DNA from: CANJDH01 sp964443245
GTDB taxonomy: Bacteria > Pseudomonadota > Gammaproteobacteria > Burkholderiales > JAEUOS01
NCBI GenBank assembly: GCA_964443245.1
Contig: CAYUEG010000005.1
Location: 1 to 64,000, forward strand
Length of the DNA: 64,000 bases
Direction: 5' to 3'
Positions 8,184 to 15,759 of the stretch are shown here, in pieces. A program made the position numbers and the translations under genes. Positions within the stretch are counted from its first letter, which is position 1. The number at the start of each line of letters is the position of its first letter. The notes beneath the pieces are model-generated. The model had not been told where the DNA came from. It did not search any database and saw only the letters and a list, made by a program, of their open reading frames with translations.

Positions 8184-9038
8184 ATGACCTACACGACCAT
8201 CATCTCCACCGAAGTACTGGCCACCCATCTGCATGACCCGAACTGGGTGATCCTCGACAGCCAGCACGACCTGATGAATCCTGCCCACGGCCGCGATGCT
8301 TATGCGGCCGGGCATATTCCGGGGGCACGCTTCATTTCGGTGGATGACGATGTATCCGACCATGCGATCACCGGGCGGGGACGGCATCCACTGCCGACAC
8401 CCCCCATCATGTCGGCAGTGTTTTCGCGCCTCGGCATTGACGCCGGCAAGCAGGTGGTGGTGTATGACGGCAGCTCGGGTTCATCGGCCGGACGCACATG
8501 GTGGTGCCTGCGCTGGCTGGGCCATCAGGCAGTAGCCATACTGGATGGCGGCATCACGCTGTGGAAGTCCGAGGGGCGACCCTTGTCCACCGAATTGCCC
8601 TCCTGGAAGCCGGCACAATTCGTCGGTCAACCCAACCAGCAGATGAAAGTGGACACGGCCACCGTGCTGGCGAACATGCGTAATCCGGATGCGCCAATGC
8701 TCGACGCACGCGCGCCGGAACGCTACGACGGCTCCGCCGAGACAATCGATCCGGTGGGCGGCCACATTCCAGGCGCGATCAACCGCTTCTGGAAAATGAA
8801 CGTCGGCGCGGACGGCAGGTTCAAGAGCGCCGAGACGCTGCGACGCGAATTCTCCGATTTGCTGGGTACGGTGCCGCCATCGCACATGATTCATCAGTGC
8901 GGTTCCGGTGTGAGCGCTTGCCACAACCTGATCGCCATGGAAATTGCCGGCCTTGCCGGCGGCAAGTTGTACCCCGGTTCGTGGAGCGAATGGTGCAGTG
9001 ATCCGGAAAGGCCGGTGGCCACCGGCTCCGCCCCCTGA
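8184..9038 (+). CDS. Two-domain sulfurtransferase (rhodanese/mercaptopyruvate type)
   Basis: 284 residues forming two rhodanese domains. The N-terminal one has AGHIPGARFISVDDDVSD and a DGSSGSSAGRTWW loop with no cysteine, so it is inactive as usual. The C-terminal one has GGHIPGAINRFWKMN and the active-site loop QCGSGVSACHN, with the catalytic cysteine in CGSGVSA. These enzymes transfer sulfur from thiosulfate or 3-mercaptopyruvate to cyanide or thiol acceptors; the loop alone does not settle the donor. It follows the transporter by 15 bp and is followed by a perfect palindrome. Confidence 0.9.
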   Translation: MTYTTIISTEVLATHLHDPNWVILDSQHDLMNPAHGRDAYAAGHIPGARFISVDDDVSDHAITGRGRHPLPTPPIMSAVFSRLGIDAGKQVVVYDGSSGSSAGRTWWCLRWLGHQAVAILDGGITLWKSEGRPLSTELPSWKPAQFVGQPNQQMKVDTATVLANMRNPDAPMLDARAPERYDGSAETIDPVGGHIPGAINRFWKMNVGADGRFKSAETLRREFSDLLGTVPPSHMIHQCGSGVSACHNLIAMEIAGLAGGKLYPGSWSEWCSDPERPVATGSAP

Positions 9039-9055
9039 GCAGACGTCATCGATGC

Positions 9056-9088
9056 GCGCAAGAATGGCTCCAGGAGCCATTCTTGCGC
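9056..9088. repeat. Perfect 16-bp inverted repeat (one-base centre)
   Basis: The arms GCGCAAGAATGGCTCC and GGAGCCATTCTTGCGC are exact complements separated by a single A. The element lies between the sulfurtransferase stop and the citryl-CoA-lyase-like start. There is no T-run, so it is not a standard terminator. It may act as an mRNA-stabilising hairpin, a REP-type element or a protein-binding dyad. Confidence 0.6.
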
Positions 9089-9126
9089 AATCCACCCGCC
9101 TTTCAGAAACCGAGGAACTGATCGTC

Positions 9127-9906
9127 ATGAGCCGCCCAACCAAGCCCATCCGGACCGAAACCGGTCACAGCACCGCCGACTCGATCACCGTGTACGGCAA
9201 GAATCTTTGTACCGAAGTGATTGGCAAGGTCAATCTGGGCGACATGGGCTTCCTCGGGCTCACCGGCCGCCTGCCGACACCCCAGGAATCAGCCGTCTTC
9301 AACGCCATCACCGTCACGCTGGTGGAACACGGCATTACGCCTTCCGCCATCGCCGCGCGCCAGACCATCCTCGGTGCGCCCGAATCGCTGCAGGGGGCCG
9401 TCGCTGCCGGTCTGTTGGGCCTGGGCAACGTGTTCGTCGGCTCGATGGACGCCGTGGCCAATCTTCTGACGCGGACCCTCAAGGACGCCGGCGATACACC
9501 CGACTACACCGCACTCGCCAAGGCCATCGTAGACGACTACGCCGCGCGCAGGGCCATCATCCCCGGGATCGGCCACCCGATCCACAAGCCGGTGGACCCG
9601 CGTGTACCCGTGCTGTTCCGCGTCGCGGCAGAGAATGGCTTCTCTGGTCGATACGTCAAGCTGATGCAGGCGGTGCATGCAGAAGCACAATCGCGCACCA
9701 CCAAGGTGTTGCCGATGAATGCCACTGCGGCGATCGGCGCAATCGCCTGCGAACTGGGGATTGAGGCGCGCGTGGTGCGCGGCCTGGGCGTGATGGCACG
9801 TGCCGTCGGCCTGGTGAGCCACATCCTCGAAGAAACCCGCAACCCGATGGCCGATGAAGTATGGCATCGCACCGAGGAAGCGGCCACTGCACACAAGCGT
9901 GCCTGA
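9127..9906 (+). CDS. Citryl-CoA lyase-like protein (citrate synthase superfamily, short form)
   Basis: 259 residues, much shorter than citrate synthase (about 430). It keeps the C-terminal catalytic element as IIPGIGHPIHKPVDPRVPVL (compare GFGHRVY..DPR) and the downstream helix RGLGVMARAVGLVSHILEE. The loop that in citrate synthase holds the first catalytic histidine (LHGGAN) is here GLGNVFVGSMDAVANLL and lacks it, as does the NVDFYSG aspartate element. This pattern fits the citryl-CoA lyase branch, which cleaves citryl-CoA to acetyl-CoA and oxaloacetate, but the reaction is inferred. ATG 9127 is preceded by GAGGAA; the frame is open back to 8944 without support. Confidence 0.75.
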   Translation: MSRPTKPIRTETGHSTADSITVYGKNLCTEVIGKVNLGDMGFLGLTGRLPTPQESAVFNAITVTLVEHGITPSAIAARQTILGAPESLQGAVAAGLLGLGNVFVGSMDAVANLLTRTLKDAGDTPDYTALAKAIVDDYAARRAIIPGIGHPIHKPVDPRVPVLFRVAAENGFSGRYVKLMQAVHAEAQSRTTKVLPMNATAAIGAIACELGIEARVVRGLGVMARAVGLVSHILEETRNPMADEVWHRTEEAATAHKRA

Positions 9907-10005
9907 GCCACTGTGCGCACAGCGCCGGGCGATCAGACCACCTGCTCAACACGCCTTGCGTTGTCGCTTCCGTACCCGATGAAACCAGATCGCCGCACAG
10001 GACCG

Positions 10006-10458
10006 TCATTCCCGGGGGCGACTGTAGCGAAACGTTTGTATGCCCTCTTGCGTGCTGACAAGCGCAAAACCGGTAGTCTGGTGCAGCCTGATTGATGCAA
10101 TGTTGTCCTCAAGAATTTCGGCAGTCAGATTCTCATGCAACCGTTGCGCATGACGAACCATGCGGGTGGCAATGCCGCGCCCACGGCAGGATTCGTCCAC
10201 CGCTTCGGTAATCAGCGTAGTCGACCCTTCGTGGCGCAGCAACAGATAACCGGCACGCCGGGTACCCAGGCACGCGATGTAAACATCCATATTGGCTGGC
10301 TGACGAAGATAAAAGCGCAACTGCGCCAGATAACTGATCGAGCCGGTATGATTTGTCATGCTCAACCTGACGCTGTTGCGCAGGCTTCTGAGAAACAGAT
10401 AGTCGGCCAGAGAGCGGGCGCGGCGAATTTCAATTTGTGAGTGTTCTGAATCAGTCAT
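10006..10458 (-). CDS. GNAT family N-acetyltransferase
   Basis: 150 residues from the ATG at 10458 (MTDSEHSQIEIRRARSLADY). The acetyl-CoA-binding motif A is visible as ESCRGRGIATRMVRHAQ (R-G-R-G-I-A), with the preceding strand AGYLLLRHEGSTTLITEAV and the C-terminal SIRLHQTTGFALVS typical of GNAT folds. The N-terminus (LADYLFLRSLRNSVRLSM) resembles acetyltransferases acting on amino sugars in surface glycan clusters. Its start codon overlaps that of the divergent aminotransferase gene within one CATG, and neither has a clear ribosome site. Longer starts up to 10563 exist but would run into the neighbour. Probable acceptor: the amino sugar made by the DegT enzyme (inference). Confidence 0.8.
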   Translation of the reverse strand: MTDSEHSQIEIRRARSLADYLFLRSLRNSVRLSMTNHTGSISYLAQLRFYLRQPANMDVYIACLGTRRAGYLLLRHEGSTTLITEAVDESCRGRGIATRMVRHAQRLHENLTAEILEDNIASIRLHQTTGFALVSTQEGIQTFRYSRPRE

Positions 10459-11599
10459 GGCCAAAGTACCCAAAAACGATCTGCCCCTGATGGCCGTAGA
10501 AGAAGGCATTGTCCTGTTCCATCCACACATGCCAAGGAAAGCCAAGGAGTATGTGTGCGACACGCTGGATAGCCGCTGGATCGGTCAAGGCCCGAAAGTC
10601 GACCTGTTCGAGGCACGTTTCCGTGCCCAGTTCGACCAGCCCGGCCCGTGCGTTTCGACCGGTTCGGGAACGGACGCCTTGCATCTGGCATACATCCTGG
10701 CCGGCATCCAGCCGGGGCACGAAGTGCTGGTGCCCCTGTTCACCTGCACGGCAACCAATCTGCCGCTCCTGTACATCGGCGCCAAGCCCGTCTTTGTCGA
10801 CGTCGATCCGGTCACGCTGAACATATCCGTGCCCGATTTGCGGCGCAAGATATCCGACAAAACCCGTGCGATCGTGTGTGTGCACTATGGTGGACTGCCC
10901 TGTGACATGGCGGAAATCCGGGCTCTGGCGGAGGAGTATTCGATTCCGGTTATCGAAGATGCAGCTCACGCTCTGGGCGCGCGCTATGATGGCAAGCCGA
11001 TCGGAGCGATCTCTGAATTTACCATGTACAGTTTTCAGGCGATCAAGCACCTCACCACTGGCGATGGTGGACTGCTGACCTTCCTGGATGCCAGCCTGGA
11101 CCCGATGGCCCGGCGCTTGCGCTGGTTCGGCATTGATCGGGCCAACAAGCAAAAAGGGATCTGGGAAAACGACATCACGGAGATCGGATTCAAGTATCAG
11201 TTGACTGATATCGGCGCTGCCATCGGCCTGGCCGGGCTGGAAGAGTTCGACGAGACCCTGGCGTATCGCAGGCGACTCTACCAGCGCTATCTCGCCAACC
11301 TGGCGGGTGTGGCGCATGTGCAGATCGTCAATGATTTTGACCCGCGCAAGGAGCATGCGGCCTGGTTGTTCACCATCATGGTGGAGCGCCGTGTCGATTG
11401 CCAGATGAAGCTGCGCAGCCGGCGGATCGAGTCGGGCCAGACCCATTATCGTAATGACCGATACTCGGTGTTCGCCTGCACGGAGGAATTTCCGGCAATG
11501 GATTCGATTGACGACAAGTATCTGATCCTGCCCCTGCATACCAGGATGACCATCGAGGATGTGGACCTTGTTTGCGAAGTGCTCAAGGAGGGCTGGTAA
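10457..11599 (+). CDS. DegT/DnrJ/EryC1/StrS family sugar aminotransferase
   Basis: 380 residues, PLP-dependent, usual length for the family, which transaminates nucleotide-linked keto-sugars to amino sugars. Visible are the cofactor region STGSGTDALHLAYILAG, IVCVHYGGLPCDM, VIEDAAHALGARYDG and the Schiff-base lysine in TMYSFQAIKHLTTGDGG (Lys197). The N-terminal VLFHPHMPRKAKEYV and IGQGPKVDLFE elements place the true start at ATG 10457 or possibly at ATG 10490; neither has a strong ribosome site. It lies upstream of the GT41 gene by 53 bp and head-to-head with the GNAT gene, suggesting a cassette that makes and uses an N-acetylated amino sugar (inference). Confidence 0.88.
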   Translation: MAKVPKNDLPLMAVEEGIVLFHPHMPRKAKEYVCDTLDSRWIGQGPKVDLFEARFRAQFDQPGPCVSTGSGTDALHLAYILAGIQPGHEVLVPLFTCTATNLPLLYIGAKPVFVDVDPVTLNISVPDLRRKISDKTRAIVCVHYGGLPCDMAEIRALAEEYSIPVIEDAAHALGARYDGKPIGAISEFTMYSFQAIKHLTTGDGGLLTFLDASLDPMARRLRWFGIDRANKQKGIWENDITEIGFKYQLTDIGAAIGLAGLEEFDETLAYRRRLYQRYLANLAGVAHVQIVNDFDPRKEHAAWLFTIMVERRVDCQMKLRSRRIESGQTHYRNDRYSVFACTEEFPAMDSIDDKYLILPLHTRMTIEDVDLVCEVLKEGW

Positions 11600-11652
11600 T
11601 CTGGTTGCGCCGTTGCCGCTGGGCAACCGCCTGAACTCCCCCTACCCGTGCC

Positions 11653-13380
11653 ATGTTGTTGTCCAGTCTTTTCAAGCAGCTTTGGCGCAAGCGCGGCGGT
11701 GACCGGCAAGCGCCGGCCCTTCCCGGTTCCGAGTCCGCCAATGCCGCCACACTGGAGGCGGTACGACATTTCGAAAGCGGTGAATTCACCAAGGCGCAGG
11801 ACCAGGCAGCCGCAGCGGTAAAGCGCGATCCTCGATGCCATCCGGCCTGGAATCTTCTGGGAGCAATTGCCGCCGCCAATGGCATGAACGAGATGGCAAT
11901 ACGGCACTTCGAGCGTGCCATTGCAATCGAACCTGCCAACGCCGACTATCTGAGCAACTGCGGAGAGGCGTGTCGTCGCGCCGGGTGGCTGGACGACGCC
12001 GTAGCCAATTGCCGCACCGCGCTCACTGCCAATCCCGGACACCTGGGTGCCCGCTACAACCTGGCCCTGGCGCTGCATGCGATGGGCGAGGTCGAGTCAG
12101 CCCGCGATGTGCTGGTGACCGCCCTTGCCATCAGCCCCGATGACCGCAGGTCACACACGGCCCTGCTTTTTTTGCTGTGCCATCATCCAGACATCGAGGG
12201 TGCCACGCTGCTTGCAGAACATCGGAACTGGAACGAGCGCCACGCCCGCAACCTCGTACCCAACCGCGCTCGGAGCACAACCGCTTTCAATCCGGACCGA
12301 AAGTTGCGCATCGGCTATGTATCGGGTGATTTCCGCCGACATTCGCTTTCGTACTTCATCGAACCGCTTTTCGCCAATCATGATCGTCTGCGCTTCGAGG
12401 TGTTTTGCTACAGCAATACCCGGAAAACGGATGACGTAACTGACCAGTTGCGCAGCCAGGTGTCGCAGTGGCGCGACATCCGTACGCTATCCGATGAGGC
12501 CGCGGCGGCGCTGGTCATGCAGGACGGCATCGATATCCTGATCGATTTGTCGGGGCACACGGCTGATAGCCGTCTGCTCATGTTCGCGCGCAAGCCTGCG
12601 CCAGTGCAAATGTCCTACCTCGGCTATCCCAATACCACTGGGCTGACCGCCATGGACTTCCGCGTTACCGATGCGTATATGGATCCCCTGGTTCTTGCCG
12701 AGCCTCTGTACGTCGAGAAACTGCTCCGCATGCCGCACAGCCTGTGGTGCTACAGGCCACCTGCGGATGCACCCGAAGTGAATCCGCTGCCAGCGCTCAT
12801 CGGCAACAGAATGACATTCGGTTCGCTGCACAGCTTTACCAAACTCAACCGTGCGGTCATCCAGACGTGGGCAAAGATACTTGCCTCTCTTCCCGATGCG
12901 GATCTGGTGATTGCCGGTGCGCCCGAAGGGGAGACAAGATCCCGCTTGACCGGACAGTTCGCAGCACATGGGGTTGAACCGGACCGCATCCAGCTGGTGG
13001 GAAAACAGAACTTCGACGATTACCTGAAGCTCTACCATCGCATCGACATAGGCCTTGATGCCTTCCCTTACAACGGCGGAACCACAACTTGCGAATCACT
13101 CTGGATGGGCGTTCCTGTGATTACCCTGGCGGGCGCTTATGGAGTGGCACGGGCCGGTGTCAGCCTTCTCACCACTGCGGACTTGCCCGAACTGATCGCG
13201 CCAACACGCGAACGGTACGTTGAGATCGCGGTGAATCTGGCCAGGGATCCCCGGCGCCTCGCCGCACTGCGCAGCGGTTTGCGCGAGCGCATGCAGCAGT
13301 CTCCTTTGATGAACGAGACGGCCTTTACCCGCGCCTTCGAGGCGATGCTGCACGATGCCATGAACGGAGTCCGGCAGTAA
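11653..13380 (+). CDS. TPR-containing O-linked N-acetylglucosamine transferase-like glycosyltransferase (GT41)
   Basis: 575 residues. The N-terminal part (about 30-175) holds three to four TPR units (HPAWNLLGAIAAANGMNEMA; ARYNLALALHAMGEVESA). The GT41/SPINDLY catalytic domain follows: IGYVSGDFRRHSLSYFIEPL, ILIDLSGHTADSRLLMFARK, PAPVQMSYLGYPNTTGL, FGSLHSFTKLN with a lysine (Lys397) at the position of the OGT catalytic lysine, and DAFPYNGGTTTCESLWMGVP near the C-terminus. Family members attach GlcNAc or related sugars to Ser/Thr of proteins. The acceptor here is unknown; flagellin or surface proteins are plausible (inference). No signal peptide, so cytoplasmic. It follows the DegT gene and converges on the DUF3047 gene. 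Confidence 0.88.
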   Translation: MLLSSLFKQLWRKRGGDRQAPALPGSESANAATLEAVRHFESGEFTKAQDQAAAAVKRDPRCHPAWNLLGAIAAANGMNEMAIRHFERAIAIEPANADYLSNCGEACRRAGWLDDAVANCRTALTANPGHLGARYNLALALHAMGEVESARDVLVTALAISPDDRRSHTALLFLLCHHPDIEGATLLAEHRNWNERHARNLVPNRARSTTAFNPDRKLRIGYVSGDFRRHSLSYFIEPLFANHDRLRFEVFCYSNTRKTDDVTDQLRSQVSQWRDIRTLSDEAAAALVMQDGIDILIDLSGHTADSRLLMFARKPAPVQMSYLGYPNTTGLTAMDFRVTDAYMDPLVLAEPLYVEKLLRMPHSLWCYRPPADAPEVNPLPALIGNRMTFGSLHSFTKLNRAVIQTWAKILASLPDADLVIAGAPEGETRSRLTGQFAAHGVEPDRIQLVGKQNFDDYLKLYHRIDIGLDAFPYNGGTTTCESLWMGVPVITLAGAYGVARAGVSLLTTADLPELIAPTRERYVEIAVNLARDPRRLAALRSGLRERMQQSPLMNETAFTRAFEAMLHDAMNGVRQ

Positions 13381-13422
13381 ACACGGTGCCCACACCTGCG
13401 CGCAAAGCAGGCCGACGCCTGG

Positions 13423-14151
13423 TCACGGCCTTTTCCGCAGCGTGATATCGCCGTACCAAGCGGTGGCCACTTCGCCAGTCTGATCAGTATCGGTCATGAT
13501 GGCGATTCCCAGCACCGGCGGTGGTTCCTCCTTGAAGGCCCGTTTGTAGTCTTCGTAGACATTGCGCTCGACCTCGATCCATTCGCCGACGCGTTTCGCG
13601 CCCGACTCGACCACGAACATCATGGCCCTTGACGTGTAAGCATTGGGCACCATCGTACCGACCGGCGCCTTGCCATCCCACACATAGTTGATGCCCGCGT
13701 GCGGCGGGTAGTCGCCATAGAGCGCCTTGGCCATGCCGTATTGCATGCGCATTCCTGCACCGGCTTTCTCGGGATCGTAGCGGAAGGTGACATAGATGCG
13801 TGCCGGGTAATCATCGCCCTCCCTGGCATGAATGTCGGCGTTCTTGACGAGATTGGCGACTTTCCAGCGCCATCTGAGGATGGGCGTGTCACGGATGTTG
13901 AGGTTCAGCGCGGATAGGTCACGCGTCAAGCCGGACGCGGAGGCATTCGCCTCGGCCTTGAGCACCGTCACCCCGCCTTCTGAAGTCAGCGAGTAGGTGG
14001 TGTGCTTGTCCGTGTTGCGGAACGTCAGCGCCTTCCAGCCTTGTGGCATCGCCCCCGCCTTCTCGGCAGAAAACTTGCCCGCTTCAATGACCTCTTGCGC
14101 CAGTGCCAGGCTCTGGTGCACGAGCAGCAGCAGGACCAGCAGGGCTTTCAT
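13423..14151 (-). CDS. DUF3047 family exported protein
   Basis: 242 residues with a signal peptide (MKALLVLLLLVHQSLALAQ). The mature part matches my memory of DUF3047: GLTRDLSALNLNIRDTPILR, LRWRWKV, a Tyr-rich IYVTFRYDP strand, NYVWDGKAPVGTMVPNAYT and a C-terminal AIMTDTDQTGEVATAWYGDI. It looks like a beta-sandwich resembling a carbohydrate-binding module and is presumably periplasmic. No catalytic residues can be named. Its start overlaps the stop of the TIGR04282 gene (ATGA), so the two are translationally coupled. Function unknown. Confidence 0.78.
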   Translation of the reverse strand: MKALLVLLLLVHQSLALAQEVIEAGKFSAEKAGAMPQGWKALTFRNTDKHTTYSLTSEGGVTVLKAEANASASGLTRDLSALNLNIRDTPILRWRWKVANLVKNADIHAREGDDYPARIYVTFRYDPEKAGAGMRMQYGMAKALYGDYPPHAGINYVWDGKAPVGTMVPNAYTSRAMMFVVESGAKRVGEWIEVERNVYEDYKRAFKEEPPPVLGIAIMTDTDQTGEVATAWYGDITLRKRP

Positions 14152-14795
14152 TGCGCCAACCGTTCCAGAAGATGCGCCAACTGCGGATCCGCCGCCAGGC
14201 GCCTGACGTCTTCAGGGGAATCGATATCCGGCAACTTGCGCAACGCCGAGAGATTGGCCCGCACGCGGATGGCAGCAGCGTGCGTCGCCGACATCACCTT
14301 GCCTGAACCCCAGGGAATGCCCGCATAAAGCTCCGGCACCGCACGCTTCAAACCCGTGAGGACATAGCCACCGTCTTCGGCCGGGCCAAACACGGCATCG
14401 GCATACCGTAACTGGTCGAACGCATCGGCAATATCGTCACGCGTGAGCCATGGGCAGTCCGTCCCCACGAGGACCGGCAACTCACCGGCCGCGAGAGCGC
14501 CACACAGCGCCAGCCACATGCGCGCACCGAGACCTGCGCCGGTCTGTTCCCGCAGCACGACCCCAAAGTCACGCACGCAGTCGGCAAAGAACGGATGCGA
14601 AGGCTCGCCTGCACACCAAAGTTCAACGCGCCCATCGGGCGTGCTGGTGGACCATTCTCGCGCCACCTGAAGGCAGTGGCGCACCAGGCGCCCATGCAGG
14701 ATGGCCGCCCCTTCGGCACCCAGGGCAGGGATGAGTCGCGTCTTGCAGGCACCGGCAACGGGCGCCCTGGCAAACACCTGGAGTACCGGGCTCAT
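14148..14795 (-). CDS. TIGR04282/DUF2064 family glycosyltransferase
   Basis: 215 residues with a GT-A type nucleotide-sugar fold: VLQVFARAPVAGACKTRLIP at the N-terminus, the LPVLVGTDCPWLTRDDIADA strand-turn that follows the DxD-like position, and FGPAEDGGYVLTGLK. Members of this family (also called arsenosugar-type glycosyltransferase A) occur in many proteobacteria; the acceptor is generally unknown. The ending RANLSALRKLPDIDSPEDVRR (written here as one motif in two parts, RANLSALRKL and PDIDSPEDVRRL) is characteristic. It lies 7 bp downstream of the DUF6644-like gene and overlaps the DUF3047 gene by 4 bp. Confidence 0.8.
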   Translation of the reverse strand: MSPVLQVFARAPVAGACKTRLIPALGAEGAAILHGRLVRHCLQVAREWSTSTPDGRVELWCAGEPSHPFFADCVRDFGVVLREQTGAGLGARMWLALCGALAAGELPVLVGTDCPWLTRDDIADAFDQLRYADAVFGPAEDGGYVLTGLKRAVPELYAGIPWGSGKVMSATHAAAIRVRANLSALRKLPDIDSPEDVRRLAADPQLAHLLERLAQ

Positions 14796-14802
14796 GGAAT
14801 GG

Positions 14803-15279
14803 TCATGCGTAAGCGATCCAGCGGCCGCAGGCGATCACCGCGACCCACAGCACGATGGAAGCCGACGCCATGGCACGCGCACTGGCTGGCGCCGACGTGG
14901 CCGATTCCCATTCGGCCACGTGCACATAGGGCCCGGTATGAAACACGGCGGCATTGATGCCGGCCAGAAAGATCAGGCCCAGTTTCAGGATAAAGACCCG
15001 ATTGCCGATCAGATCTACGGCATGGGCGATGAACAGCAGCAGCCCGCTGGCAGCCGCAATCGCAAAGCCCAGCAAGGTCAGCGGCAGCACATGGCTGGCA
15101 AGCTGGCGCAAGGACAAGCTGCGCGAGAGACCCAGAATCCGCAGGTCGACCATCAGGATGGAGCCGAACAGGACCGCAATGGCGAGGATGTGGATGGTCT
15201 CCACCAGAGGAAACGCCCATGCGTTGCCGCGCAGAAAGACGGCCAGCGGCAGCTGGTGGAGGGTCTGGCCGATATCCAT
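14803..15279 (-). CDS. DUF6644-like small membrane protein
   Basis: 158 residues with about four transmembrane helices: residues 20-42 (ETIHILAIAVLFGSILMVDL), 60-85 (THE region HVLPLTLLGFAIAAASGLL), 95-115 (FILKLGLIFLAGINAAVFH) and 135-155. Conserved-looking histidines sit in or near helices (ETIHILAIA, IAHAVD, VFHTGPYVH), a pattern also seen in haem- or metal-binding membrane proteins, but no known site can be named. It lies 70 bp downstream of the DUF6152-like gene. I recognise the general type rather than a function. Confidence 0.65.
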   Translation of the reverse strand: MDIGQTLHQLPLAVFLRGNAWAFPLVETIHILAIAVLFGSILMVDLRILGLSRSLSLRQLASHVLPLTLLGFAIAAASGLLLFIAHAVDLIGNRVFILKLGLIFLAGINAAVFHTGPYVHVAEWESATSAPASARAMASASIVLWVAVIACGRWIAYA

Positions 15280-15349
15280 GTTCAGGTTGGGCGATGCGAC
15301 ATGCAGGAAGACCGTTTCGGCCGTGGCGGCAAGCCTGGTGGCCGAATCG

Positions 15350-15748
15350 CTACCGCAGTTCGGTCGGTTTGCCGTTCACGATGATCCGCTCCACACGCAG
15401 TTCATCTTTCTTCGTGGTGCTCGGGTAGCCGACCAGCGTGACCGTGGAGCCGACCTTGACCATCTCGCTGTTCATGCCGCGTGCCTCCATCCGGAACACC
15501 GGCGCCAGCCAGGCAAACCAGGTCCGGTCGGTTGTCTTCAGACGCAAGGTTGCATGGGGATTCTCGTACTTTGACTCCACAATCGTGCCCGTCAGGGTCA
15601 GTTCCTTGGTGTTGTCATAGTCGCTCCAGCCGTGGTGAGCGAGTGCCACGCCAGACCCGGAGGACAGCAAGGCAAGCACGACAAGACCGGTCCGGGGCAC
15701 GGCATTGACCCATGAGGGGATAAGCAAACGCAGGTAACGAGCAAACAT
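15350..15748 (-). CDS. DUF6152-like exported small protein
   Basis: 132 residues from ATG 15748, which follows GAAAGGA. The signal peptide region spans residues 1-39 (ending SSGSGVALA) and the mature chain begins HHGWSDYDNTKELTLTG. The rest is a small beta-barrel-like domain (GTIVESKYENPHATLRLKT; KVGSTVTLVGYPSTTKKDEL; RVERIIVNGKPTELR). The adjacent His-His at the mature N-terminus could bind metal such as copper, which is inference only. The frame is open to 15958, but the upstream part overlaps the aminopeptidase gene and lacks support. Function unknown. Confidence 0.7.
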   Translation of the reverse strand: MFARYLRLLIPSWVNAVPRTGLVVLALLSSGSGVALAHHGWSDYDNTKELTLTGTIVESKYENPHATLRLKTTDRTWFAWLAPVFRMEARGMNSEMVKVGSTVTLVGYPSTTKKDELRVERIIVNGKPTELR

Positions 15749-15759
15749 GGGAGTCCTTT

